DNA from: Phoebastria nigripes | Lineage: Eukaryota; Chordata; Aves; Procellariiformes; Diomedeidae | Assembly (NCBI GenBank): GCA_035582835.1 | Contig: JAYKAV010003059.1 | Coordinates: 456,304 to 520,303 of the forward strand | DNA length: 64,000 nucleotides | Direction: 5' to 3' | Notes under the pieces: model-generated | What the model was told of the DNA's origin: nothing | The model's input: only the letters and a program-made list of their open reading frames with translations | Databases searched by the model: none | In this document: positions 38,587 to 50,951 of the stretch, piece after piece | Position numbering within the stretch: position 1 is the stretch's first letter | How the letters are laid out: each line of letters starts with the position of its first letter | Position numbers and translations under genes: made by a program

Positions 38587-41500
38587 CTTTATGTTCAGGG
38601 ACAGTGGCATTATCTGCATAACCCTAAACTATTGTCTGGAATTAGGAATTGCTCTTACTCCTTTCTTCCTAATGCCATATTTCCAAAGCAACCGGAACAA
38701 TCAGGATGGAGGAAATAGCCACAAATTCTCTTTCAGCTGTCCTTGTAACCAGCTCAAGCCAATGTTCTCATAATTTGCGAGATGAGGAGAGAGACTATGA
38801 AGACCGTCCTCTGCAGTTTAGACTGTCTACCACACTTTTGTTCCTGAGTTACTCACATATCTTCTACAACTCTGATATCCCTGCAGGAGACATTTCTATA
38901 TACCTTATAAAACATATNCTGCTTGAAGGCTATTACCATGCTTCGAAGTCCTCAGTGGAAGACACATTATGGACAGATTCACAAGAACGAGAATTCCAAC
39001 TTCAACTTCTATGAAACAAGAACGTCATAAAGCAAATAAAAGACCTGTTGCCCTATAACGACGAGCTGATTGCCTTGCAGAACATGGTTTACTGTTAAAC
39101 TGGGAAACTGAGGCATACCTTAAGTCTTCACACGTGAATACTTGCTGAGACAAACCTATAAATATCTGCACAATTTTTACTATAGAAATCATCTGCACAA
39201 AAGAGTGTCCTAAATGTAACATTAACTGTTTTGGAGCAAGAACAGTAGGCTTTGTCTCTCTGGTTTTGTGCACGTATTTTCTTTAAGTACATAACAGGCT
39301 TTTAAAGTTGCTCGTCCACCTATCTTCAACCACAAGACTTTCTCTTATCAGCAATCTACTTGAATGATTTCAAAGTTTCATCTGTTGTAACTGAGAAACT
39401 CTCAGAGAGCATCCTTTTTGATGTACCAATACCAATCTTCAATATTTGAAAGTAATGGCATTGCTACTTCATCTTGCTTATTATCTTTTGAATTCATTTT
39501 GTGAAATTTTTCCAAGTTTGGACTTTCCTCGTCTCCTGAGGTGTGAACATGATTCTCACATCAACACCGTTCCACCCTTTGCCCTTGCTGATTTGGGCAG
39601 TAATGGATTACCCTGGTTTACGTGACATTAGATGTAGTCAGCACTGGGATTAACTTCACTCTTATGAAATGTGTGCTGTCTTAAGTGAAGTTACCAGTGG
39701 AATATGCTTTTTCTTCTCCATGTATTTTAAAAATAATCTTAGCAGTAGTCAAGATCAAAAGGGTATGCCTTTACCAACATTTGAGTTGCTGCCTGAAGGT
39801 CTTTTCTGTAGATCCCCTTTATATAAGGGGTACATTAGTGGTGGCTTAGAGCAATATTCATCACATGGACAAGACACAGCCTATTTACTTTTTTTCCTAC
39901 AAGAACATGAAACTACTGCTCTTGTGTGTATATTCCTTCATCCCACATTGACCTTTACTAAGATATTTAGCTGTATCTAGAGCTTTCTAAACACCGATCA
40001 AAAAAATCTCACAACTTGGAAAACAGATAACCATTAGTAGAAATGAAACAGAAGCTGACAGAACAGTCAAGACTTAATAGTTTTGATCAAGGAACTAGGA
40101 AGATGTTCAGTATAAAAGACTGAGGAATATTCTACATCCATAGCACATCTCTTTCTTGATACAGAACCCAGTATTAACTTTTTTTTCAGTTAGCTATACA
40201 AGGTTGCACTCAAAACACTTGTAAGCACAGTTGGCAAATTGATTTTTGCTTCACTTCATTGATTTTGTGTTCCAAAAATAATACCCGTGTATTTACTTTC
40301 TTCATTAGTAAGAACTTGCAAATACTACTATATATACTTTAAAACAGTCTTGAGAAGGTATATTCAGAAAAAGATCTTGGCAGTGATGTAGACACAAGGG
40401 GAGTAAAATAAGAGAAGGTCTCCGGGTCAAAAAGGGCTAGAAGTGATGCCAGACAGTGGCTTTAGTACCCGAGGATAAGAAACACCGTATGTCACTGAAC
40501 AGGAACTCCTTAAAAAATTAAAAGAGGTACCAGGGAAGTCTAAAGGCGTTTCATCAAATACTAGTTATCTGAAAGAACGGTAAATCACATAGAGCCAAAG
40601 AACATTTGTAGCATGTGAAAATGGGACAATGAGGGATTAAAAATTAAATAGAAAGGGGCTGCAATGTCTGGTAAACAGGAAGAACAACAAGTTCAGATAC
40701 TCTCAATCTCCCAAAAGAAATACAATCCTGATGCAGTTTTTTGCAAGTGCATCTAGGATTCTCTCTCACTTCCTTCAAACAAATAGATCAAACTTCTATT
40801 TCAGATCACTAAAGAAAATGCAACATGCTACACCATGGCAGAAACATCAGTTCTTCCTTTTCCCTCCACAAATAAAAGCAATAATGTTGGGATTGTTAAA
40901 AAGTAAAGTATTAGAAACTCGACCAGTGAAACTGCTTACCTTTGCAACAACACAAGTAAAAGCACAAGAAAATAAGCTCATGCGACAATCTAGAAATAGC
41001 AGCAAGGTAAGGTTTTACAGAAACAATATAGTTCATATCAACTCTTATAATCTGAAGGTGTTCGCTTATCCTTTGGCCGCAGCAGATGACACACAACTTC
41101 AATATTTAGAAAAATTCTCTTTATGGTGAAGCTTTTGCAAGTTCCAGGAATTTGAAGAATAGCTATAAAAACAAAGAGACTTCTAAAACCTATCCATGAT
41201 TAAAACGATATGCCAAAAAAAGTTTAACAAAGATAGAAAGCTAGATGAAATGTCACAGCAACTTACTCGGAAATAAAGAACATGCAACTGGCAAACTTTT
41301 AATTCAAGACAAACTACAGAAGTGCACCTTTGCCTGGATTTATGTGAAGTAAAGGATTAAGGGAGACTGGTAACACAGCTGGTGACATTATGGGTCCTCC
41401 TAGCATTTGAACATATACACAATACTGGGAAAGTTTTTAAAATATTTTTTTAATATACTTTGATATCATTATTGTCTTTAAATTTAGATCCTTTTTTCAA

Positions 41501-43842
41501 AAAAGCTAAAGTCATTGGCTTGCAGATGTTCCTCTAACGTTTCATGTCAAGAAGTGAATAAAAGTGTTGTTTTGCCTTTTCTCTCTTTATAANTTGTGAA
41601 TTTTCCATATGCACTAAATACACAGTATATTAAGAAACAGACATGTATCTATACAGGGAAAGAAGTGGAGCTGATGAAAGGCCTCCTGATTAATTTAAAT
41701 CAGAACCTAAAGTTTGAGATGAGTATTTGGTAAATGTAGTTTACCTAAAGAATTTGAAAATCGACTCTGTATTACTTATTCCACCCACATATCTATGTTA
41801 GACTAATAAAAAAAATGCATATTGTCCATGTTTAAAATGGCTGTTTATCTACATTGTGCGGAGCTGCTCTGTGTAGGTGCATGGCCATTTCTGGAAAATG
41901 TGATAATCACCACCTAGAGCCAGGCAACAGTTACTGCCATAATTAATGGCCCACTACCAAAATGTGGATCCTCTTGTAGGCATTTCTGCAGTCCATGTGC
42001 CCAAGAGCACAGTTTTTGAATAGATGTCCTCTAATTTGGCTGATTTCATGTCTTCCCTTGTAATTGAAAGCCCAAGGTAGTAATCTAAGATTTACTAAGA
42101 ATTAATTAATCATAAAATTGACAGACCTTAAGAAGAGAGTGTGCCACAGTAAAACGCATCATGGGAAGCTATACAGGGATGCTGGACCACAAACTTAAAA
42201 CAAGNGTGATGGAAACAGTTCTCTGCGGTCAATGTATAAGATTAAATGCAAATCTGAAGAATTACATGAAGACCAGTAGAAGTTGACAGAACCTGAACAC
42301 TGGTAGTGGAGTGCTTCCCAGTTTCTATCTGACTGTCCAAGGCAATCACAGGGGAAATGAAAGAGGATTGCAACTACCTTCTTTTCTCTAGACCATAGCA
42401 TGGAAGCACAAAGCAGCAGAACGTGTGTGCTACTAGAGTCCAGCTGCGTACGCCCACTTGAAGAAGAACTAATATTCCCCCTGTACAGGGTCATACTATT
42501 ACACAAACACATACATTATGTTCATGATGTCTGTTATCTATAATGGGAGCTTAATGTAATTATACCAAAAACTTGGTGTGCTCTGCTCTGAAAGTACNAT
42601 CCTGAAAGAAGGCAAATTGCTGCCTTTCATAGTAACCTAATAGGGTCATCAAGACAGCATACAATAACACAATTCTGATCTTTGATTCAAACCTCATGCC
42701 AAGTGGAGCTAATTTTTTTCCATTTAATTTTAATTTTCATATAACTGAAAGGAGCTGACATTTGGCTGTCTAGAGGGCAAAGAAATTGGCAGGACACTTA
42801 CATGATCTCACTAACAGTATGTGCATGGTAATAACATTATACCATTTATCTGAGGAAGATTATCCTACTTATCCGTAACTCAAAGCATATTGGTGCATAA
42901 TTCAATTTTAAAAGCAATTTTTAAAGTTATAGCAATAATGAAATATAATTCAACATTTCTGAACAAATAGGAAGAATTGGAAGATATTTATTTCCCTTGA
43001 CTCACAACACTATTCTGATTAACAAGCAGATTCAAATGAAAAAAAATAATGACAGATCCAATTTGTAATACAAAAAAAGAAACTGATATTAACAAAATTA
43101 AAATTGAGCAAAAATCAAAGAGTAAGTAAATTTATAAAGATGAATTACACTAGACAGGAGAGAATTGTGTATTTTAGAATGCAAAAATTCTCAGAGTTAA
43201 GGATCAGTGTAATTGTGAGGTATGGCCTATTTTGGGGGCACACAGTCACAACAGCTGCAGCACTCAGCCCTCCTTTGAAGGGCAGTTCCATGATCCCACA
43301 CAGTCAAACTGGACTGCCCAATTCAACCTTCTCAAAGCAAAACAAGAGAAAACAGATCCTTTCTCTCTACCCTGTGGATCTTACTAGAAGAAGCACAGCC
43401 ATCTGTCATCACAGACACAGGAGAGGATGGCCAGATTGGAGATTTTAGTTCAATGATTCCGCTGAATCTTGGCAATTTCAGACCAGGTCCTTCCTCACAC
43501 GTTTCAGTTTCAAATCAAATGAAGTCTTTAAGTAAAGACTGATGGATGGAATCATAGGAAGACAGAATAAAAACTCTGCATGCTTGCAAACCAGAATGGA
43601 TAAATTTGGCTATAGCTTATTAAGTCACGGAAAAACTTTACAGGTAAGAGGTTAAAATGTTTGCACAAGTAGTTTTAAAACTAAAGATGTGCTCAAGCTG
43701 TGGAATTTATCTCCTACTGATTTTATAGAGCTCCTGACATTTGTTTTGTGCTCATTTTTAATAAACCTAAGTTTGAAAACATTCACTTTACAGCAGTAAC
43801 GTTTTCTTTTGTTAATGAAAGTAGAAAACTCTCATTACCTAC

Positions 43843-44027
43843 CTGAAGAACATCTCCAAGGTCAGCAGTGCTAATATCTGGGTCTTCAGTGGTGTTAAAA
43901 GGAACAGGGTTAATTCTTACAAGAGTGAGCACTCTGGGTTCTGGATATCTCCACAACATCATTCCTGGACTATCCTCAGTTTCATTGTAAAACACAACTT
44001 CATAGGCACTGGGCAGTTTTTGCGCTT
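43843..44027 (-). CDS. VPS13B: VPS13B internal exon (window exon 4 of 9, start of adaptor-binding region)
   Basis: 185-bp exon with acceptor CATTTGACAG before 44027 and donor CAG|GTAGGTAATG after 43843. Two leading bases finish the Glu codon left open by the preceding exon, giving QDA-E-AQKLPSAYEVVF. The exon ends on a codon boundary (DLGDVLQ). The 62 residues include YEVVFYNETEDSPGMMLWRY and EPRVLTLVRINPVPFNTTED. The W-R-Y-P-E-P-R...PVPF pattern is typical of the first beta-sandwich of the VPS13 adaptor-binding (VAB) region. The assignment follows from my recollection of the human protein plus exact phase agreement on both sides. Confidence 0.95.
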
Positions 44028-44354
44028 CTGTCAAATGAAAGCAAGCTATAATCTATAATACAATTTCTAGAAAGAAACATGCTGGTTTATGAGACCAAAG
44101 TAGTTAAAAATAAGCCCCTCAGGATCAAAAGGAGAGAAAATAAAAAAGCGATTTCCCTGACTTTTAAAAGATTACAGCTTAATGGAAAGAAATCACAAAA
44201 GTATTTTTTTTTCATTCTAGCAGATGTCTTTTCAATTGCTTTTCCAAAACAAATAAAGTATTCATTGTAAGAGGCAAGTAATCTTTAATAGGCTACTACT
44301 GTATTTACTTCATAATTTAAAAAAAAAAGGAGAGAGCAATAATATTCTTCTTAC
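44028..44354 (-). other. VPS13B: VPS13B short intron of 327 bp
   Basis: The shortest complete intron here, with donor GTAAGAAG and acceptor TTTGACAG, splitting a Glu codon (1+2). It is AT-rich with no embedded element. Confidence 0.9.
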
Positions 44355-44562
44355 CTGCATCTTGTATATACTGAAACAGGCCTGTTCTCAGATCATCTGA
44401 GGTATGCTCAGTTTTTGAGGCCTGATTCCTTCCCATAGAAAAACAAGTGGGGTGTGTACATTCAGATATCAATGTCTCTACACTGCCCTTTTTAGTGAGG
44501 TACTGCCACAGAAGCTCCTGGAGAAGAACTAAACAGTTCAAATGCTCTTGACCCCAGAAAAC
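44355..44562 (-). CDS. VPS13B: VPS13B internal exon (window exon 3 of 9)
   Basis: 208-bp exon. The acceptor is TTTTAAAG before 44562, behind a long uninterrupted pyrimidine tract on the minus strand (44564-44610). The donor is CAG|GTAAGAAG. It starts on a codon boundary and ends one base into a Glu codon. Its 69 residues open with VFWGQEHLNCLVLLQELLWQ, a hydrophobic strand-helix segment closing the groove region. A Ser/Thr-rich linker (CTHPTCFSMGRNQASKTEHT) follows, and the exon closes with SDDLRTGLFQYIQDA. The linker is the kind of segment that diverges between species, while both ends look conserved. It is separated from the next exon by the shortest intron in the window, 327 bp. Confidence 0.93.
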
Positions 44563-47187
44563 CTTTAAAAAAAAAGAAAAAAAGAAAAAGAAAGAGAAAA
44601 GACAAAACAATTACATAAAAATATTTAGTCATTTTTGAAGGAAAAAAACTCCCCAAAACAACAGGAACTTTATATGGCTTTCAGCCTGCTCTACTTACAC
44701 ATTAATTGCTTGCAAGTATCCTTAATATGAAAATAAAGAGCAGGAACAACAAGAAATCTCTACAAAACCATTTGGCAAATTTGTTCTTTTCATCATTCAA
44801 GGGAAAGCATTAATTCTTACCACTTACAATTGATACTGATGCTGCCTGGAAGAGCACAAAACTTAAAAGTGATACGTAAGAACTTACAGCTGAGTGCAGT
44901 ATGTAATGCTAGGACTAGTCACAGGTTTTGCAGTTTAAGATATGACAAAAAAACCTTAAAGATGCAAAGTTTAAACTGTTCGAAGAGCATGCTGCTCCAA
45001 AAGTGGAATTCTGGAATGCATTAAAAACTGAGTAAGTGACATAGCAAAGATGATGACTAGAAGGACATANGAAAGATCATCTCAAGCACAAATATTGAGT
45101 ATACACAGCATATGAATTGGATGTGCTGTAAGTTCTCAGAGTGAAGTTTAAAAGTTTAAAGTTTTTTTAAGTTTAAAACAGAAATTTAGAAAAATATCCA
45201 AGAAAAACTGGCATTCAAAGTCCAGAAGATTCATACACTTTATAGCAAAATAAAAGGCATGTAGATGTTCCTCTCCCCCAGCTTTGACAAGCAGCGCTGC
45301 TTTTCTCAAATCAAACTCCTGTTTGAGAGAATCACGTTAACGGGGACAAGTCCTTTAGTCTTTATGTGCAGAAGTGGACCCAGAAGCAACAGGGAAGACA
45401 AGGAAGCAACTAGCAATTAATAAAGAAATAAGACTTAGAGCCAGTGTGGGACGAAATCAAAATCACCAGACAGTAACTTAAAAGTCCATGGTAAGGGTAG
45501 GAGTAAAGTAAACAAGTCAGGTGTGCACATAAAGAGTAGTCAAATTTTTTCACTGGGGAATACCAATTTTCAAATATGAAAAAAAAATCAGAAGATGCCT
45601 AAAGGGAGTGTAGTACAGCTGTCAAGAAGGAAGCTTTTCCTTCCCCTGCATCTGCATCTAAGCCCATGGAATAAACCAAGACCCTCTTGAAACACAGCTA
45701 CAGCCAGTCCTGAGCTAAAAAGTCCCAGGCTACCCAGGTCATCTCCCTAACTCAGTGCATCTCTACTGCAGTTTCTAGAGTACCTCTGGGCCCAGGGCCC
45801 CACACTTGGTCTAGCACCACCTCAAAGGAGCTCTGTGTCACCTAAGCTGATCCCAGAGGCCTCAGTCTCCCATTGATGGAGGAGGGAGGAATGCTTTTTT
45901 CCCCTCACTTTTATTCATTTTATTTTTAGGCAGCTGGAACTCCAGAACACGGAACTCCTACTACAATATTCACAGATGAGGCACCAATTTCACATAAGCT
46001 CTCTAGGCTCTGCTGCAATACAAATTAACAGTGGTAGAAGATGAGGTCATGTTTAGAGCTGGTAAAATCATTAGCCGTAAATAAATTAATTTGAAACAGA
46101 ATTGCTAATGCTTTTGTCAGCATTCTCAAATCTATTCTGCCAGACCAAATACTTAATTGTTTTCTGCAAAAGCTAATTATCCCAGTGTATACTCTAATAA
46201 TAAATGGATTTCTCAGATTTATAGATATTTTTCTGGTCCTTGTCAAAACCACAAAATTTTGGAAAAAACCCCACAACTTTTTATTATTAACAACATGTAG
46301 AGGTAGTCAGCCAAGTACCTGTGAATAACAAATAAAAAAGAAGCAGAGAAACAAACTGACTTTATTTATTCATTAAGATATAATTTTAAAAAATTTGTAT
46401 TATTCAATTAGCCCTATTCCCAGTGCTGTGGTTTTAAGAACTTTTAATGCTGATTCTGGGAAAAGACCTAATGACATGACTAAATGTCAAAATTTCCTTT
46501 TTGTGTTTTATATGCTTCATTTATATATTTATTTTAAAACATTTGGTGTGTATAGATACTACAACAAAAATAACTAAAACAAGACATATCTTAAAGCCCA
46601 CTTGTTTAAGCCCCACAGAATCTATTTTTCATTTCAAGAACTCCCATGCTTCTTGGACTGGTGTCAAGTTGTGGGCACTTCCAAAAAGGAGAGGATAGCA
46701 TGGAAAACTGAGTATTAATTGCTACAAACAACAGTTTATAATTGCTCCCCTGAGAAATTGGTGTAAGTTTAATAAGAAAGGATATGTATTTCTTAAAGCT
46801 ACCCCTAGGCATTACAGACACATATCTCATGGACAGACAAACACACATACATCAGAGCAGGGTCTTAGATATTAAGTGTTAGTAATTTGATCCAGTAGTT
46901 TTAAGGGAACACACACATATAGCTACAATACAAGGCTTAAGCAGCATTTAAAAAAAACCCAAAACACTGTACACAATTTTTCAATCAACAGTTTTACAGG
47001 AAAGAATAGATACTTATTTTAAAAGGTAAAATAAAAACCACCCAAAACAAACAAGCAAAAAAACCCAACCCAATGAACTGTCGTAGGCTGCAAAGCTTTA
47101 CAGGCTTTCATGCAATTTACTTATGAAATCTCAATCATCCAAAGCCAGTCCAGCTCAATAGCAGAACCATAAGCATCCTACACGGAC
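44563..47187 (-). other. VPS13B: VPS13B intron of 2.6 kb
   Basis: Non-coding, phase 0 on both sides (GGLLQ joins VFWGQ). On the minus strand it begins with the unusual donor GTCCGT and ends with a roughly 45-base pyrimidine-dominated tract before the acceptor. AAGTTTAA-type short repeats occur at about 45143-45178. One N lies at 45070. Confidence 0.8.
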
Positions 47188-47387
47188 CTGCAGCAGTCCT
47201 CCTCTCAAATCGATGTATATTTTTGGAATAGATTGCTCTGGGCCAGGATCACCACTGTGTTTACACCACTTGGCTTCCACATTAACAGAGCAGCAAAAAG
47301 GGCCCATCAGACATCTGGCTCTTTCTTTGAGACTTGTTTTAAGTAGGAAATCTTTTATGTCAAGGACAAAAGATGATCCATGGATTC
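47188..47387 (-). CDS. VPS13B: VPS13B internal exon (window exon 2 of 9)
   Basis: 200-bp exon with acceptor TCTCTCTCTTTTTAG before 47387. Its first two bases complete a Gly codon opened in the previous exon and it ends on a codon boundary (LRGGLLQ). About 67 residues include SSFVLDIKDFLLKT, MGPFCCSVNVEAKWCKHSG and IPKIYIDLRGGLLQ, which I recognise from VPS13B. The alternating hydrophobic strands fit the end of the lipid-transfer groove. The donor is unusual: CAG|GTCCGTG, with C at +3 and +4 instead of the usual purine and A. I kept it because LLQ joins directly to VFWGQEH of the next exon, as in the human protein, and both ends are phase 0. The exon length is not a multiple of three, so skipping it would break the frame. 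Confidence 0.9.
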
Positions 47388-50300
47388 CTAAAAAGAGAGA
47401 GAGACAATTAATCTCGCTGGTAGTTATTCTCCCAACATTTATGTGCTTATTTCCTGACTCCACTTGTACCATGAGCCTGGGAATCTCTGCTCGCAAGCAA
47501 TTACTCACACAAGTAGTCCCACTGACTTTCATGGAAATACTTGTGTGGACAATAGCTCTCCTCTCCAAGCAAGAGCATCACAGTTGGGCCACAAGACTTG
47601 TGATTTTTTTTTTTTTTTAGCTTGGTCTTCCGACACTATTGAGCACGCTTTATACAGTGTTGCAGTTATGCAGCAGGTATGTCTCATGCACATTCCTTAC
47701 AAAGAACTATTTGCCAAAACATTATGACTTTTTACATGTGTGAGTATTTTAAGGTTTATGAGAAGAGACATTTTTCATTAAACTATGAAATTTTTTTCAA
47801 AAGAGTATATTAAGAACANGAACAGCTGCTTCACTTGATTATATTTTAAACTGATAGGAAATAGCTATTTTGAACGATTCTCTCTGCTTTTGTTCAGGTT
47901 AGTTATTATAAAATATTGCCTTGCTAGACTTTGGGGTGCTTAGCAGGAGAATAAGGGTAATGTTTGAATTCAAATAATTCAAAACAATTACTGTAACTCA
48001 AAATATATAACATGTGTTTACCTGAAAAACAGTTTAATCCAAACTTTTCACATCATAACCATTCACACTTTACATAGCTTTATAAAACATAAAAATAATA
48101 ATGGCAGGCTAGATTTATGACAGAACTTATGTACTCTCATTAAAGACACGAACATTTTTAGGAAAGAAACACTATCTAGAAATGTCACATCTCTTGTGAA
48201 TTTAACTTACTGCAAATCACTGTTTAATAAAACAAACCATACTTAGTATCTCTGTATTTCTTCTGTATATTTACATGAAAAGTACTACATCTGAGGTTGG
48301 GTTAACTTTTTTCTCTTCTGGTGCTCGTACTTGGACTCAACACTTTGAATATTGAATGTCGCCATACTTTATAATGCCCACAGCTTATTTTTCTAATGAA
48401 ACTGGATATTTACCAAAGGCAAAAGATTAAAAAACACCTAAGGCTTACATACAGATGTTTCAAGGTACAGTTCCATTTTATATTTTCATACCTTTGCTGG
48501 TAGAAAAATCCCACAAAAATACAACTCACTGTTTTGAATACATGCAGTAGAACTTCTCCTATGAATCTCTTTTAGAATCCAGAAAGAAGTCTGTCTGCAT
48601 CCTGGGAGTTATGATTTCATAATACCGAAAAATATTTTATACAATGGAAGGAAATATAGTGGATTTTTTTTTTTTTTTAATCCAGCATCCACTAGGAAGG
48701 TGGTCCAACAGTCCCCATAGCAATAATGGCATTGAATTGTATTCAACCCGAGTAGGAACCACAAACAAGAAGAAACTCTCCCTTGAGCAGTTTGCAGTTT
48801 AGTAAGAACGATCAAGGGCTCAAGTGAACCTTTGTCCCAGGCCAATCAACAGGACTGTTGTCACCGATTGGGAAAGGGGTTTTAGCTCTGGATTATTTAG
48901 GCTGGCTTCTGAACCCCTGGGTCTGGTCTCATGTGTAACAGGTTTATACGACAGAAACTGTTCAGGTTTTTTTGACACTGAACTTCAGTGATAATCAAGA
49001 AAACTAACATCAACACACCCTGACACCTCTCCTTTTGATACTGGTTCAGACTTGATTCTGTAAACTGTGGAATGAAGCAGCTTCACATACAGTCTTAACC
49101 CAAGAAAAAGAGGTATTTTTATGGGAAGGGCTCACCCTCACCCTGCTACGCTCAGTCTAGTTATTTTAAGAGGCACTACAATATTTGGAAATTAAATTTA
49201 TTTTATACTCTACACGGAACTTTGATTTTAAAGAGAAGAAATTCTCAGTAACTATTGCACAATTCTGCAATATACAGAAATGTTCTATAGTTTTATTGGA
49301 ATATGTGCCAAGTTGCAGAAATAACAAAAGGGAAAAAGGAATGCCAGAATACAAGTGGTTTTATTTATGTTTTCTTTCACTGGGATTACACTTGGAAGGA
49401 TTATGCTTTGCAGTCTTTTTCTGTTGTCATCTCAGCTCCACAAAGTACAAAGAAAACACAATATCCAACGGCTTGGAACTGAGCATTCAGCACATAATAC
49501 TGCTGGTTCAAAATCAGCAGTGCCTCTCTCAAATGCTACATAAACAATGAGAAATGAAGACACAATTAAGAATAAGGAAGTGTTGGTAAATTTTAAATAA
49601 ATGAAATATTACAAGACACATCCAAGGATTGTGTCCTACAAATACCAGGAAAAGCTCAGGGACTCAATGAGAGATTTTTCTTTTTCTTGCTGCGACCCAT
49701 ATTGCTCTTGTATAGGCAAGACTCACACCCTTGTCCTTCATAGCAGTTGTATCTCCATCCCCTTTTGGGGATTAAGTGACTCTTACTATAAAAAGCACTG
49801 TGCTCTTAATAAAAAAAAAAATGCAGAGAGCATTCAGACAAACTTGCACAAAGTGATGTCTTGAGGAATCTTAAAGAAAACAAATGAAGAACAACAAGTA
49901 AGCACAAACCCTAAAAAGCAATAGTAAATAAAGAGATCTCTGGGCCTGAGGGAAGCTTCAAAGGGGTACATTACTATGGAAATCCTAAAAGGATGACATT
50001 AGAAAAGAAATAATCTCACATCTTAAGGGAAAGGAGTGAAGAAATACCAGTATGCACTAGAAGGGAGCTTATTTTAAGATTGCTAAATGCCATACTAACA
50101 TTCAAAGTCTATGCTCAGTTAGTGAAGTTGCTTTCCTATGACTAAAGCAATCATCTCAGAAAGGTAAAGATGCAAAATAATTCTCCTCTGTTTTTTTCCC
50201 TCCCACACACTATTTTCAGTCAGTCCTTTCATGCATCTCACAAACTTCTATTGTAGAATTCAAACTTCAGTTTAAACAGATTAAATCAAAGTCTCCATTT

Positions 50301-50917
50301 GAAGTGAGCTTGAGATGGCACCACACAGAAGTAATATATCTTCATAAACGATTGTTGTGATATGTAGAAGTTAACTTGTTCTGTTTGGATTATTGGTCAT
50401 GAACACCAACACACTTTCAGTACATGCAATAATTTACTTCTAGGAACAAATAGTTTCATGACTTTTAAAATACTCCTCCAAGAGACTAATAAATATGAAG
50501 CACTTGCTTTGGACAGTGTTTAAAAAATGCTGCCAGCCCTCCATTGTCAGACTCCACCCAGACCCACAATAGCACCGCAATATGCTGCCATGCTAACTGA
50601 GCAAAATACAACTTACACCAGCCTTCTGCATACCATTGGAAGGATTACCTTTATGATGACATATGCTCAAAAGGAATATCCAGGTATTTTTATACGGTTG
50701 GAAATAATGTAGGAGGGTTTGAAAAAAAGCTAGCACTTGCTTGGTAATGTCAAGAAATTAACTTGCTCAGAAATTAAAGATGGAGATCATTACAACAGAA
50801 TAGTGAAGAAAATTTACTAAAAGACAACATTTGCTTTGGTATTCTAACATCTTTTTTTAGTCAGTAGAGACTTGATTTATGCTAACATTTACAAAGACAT
50901 CTCATAGAATCTGAGTA

Positions 50918-50951
50918 CCCTAATATAGTTATAAATATAGTTATATTAGGG
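50918..50951. repeat. AT-rich inverted repeat
   Basis: CCCTAATATA at 50918-50927 and TATATTAGGG at 50942-50951 form a perfect 10-bp stem with a 14-base loop. Related ATATAGTTATATTA copies continue to about 50982, so it may be part of a decayed AT minisatellite. Confidence 0.75.

Larger units (their letters stand above)
25957..43842 (-). other. VPS13B: VPS13B intron of 17.9 kb, largest in the window
   Basis: Non-coding. Both sides are phase 0 and the peptides DLGDVLQ and IPCSLEYW join directly. It holds the CR1 fragment at about 27741-28640, a possible older LINE remnant just left of it, and 14-bp direct repeats at 38548 and 38573. Ns lie at 27838, 38918, 41593, 42205 and 42598. The remaining open frames are the size expected by chance. 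Confidence 0.8.

Noticed and set aside
40340..40440. Possible LINE-like EKDLG peptide on the plus strand
   Set aside because: Only a few residues match a CR1-type motif and stops follow at once; too weak to annotate.
40731..41129. 132-codon plus-strand open frame
   Set aside because: Same chance argument; no domain pattern or conserved motif.
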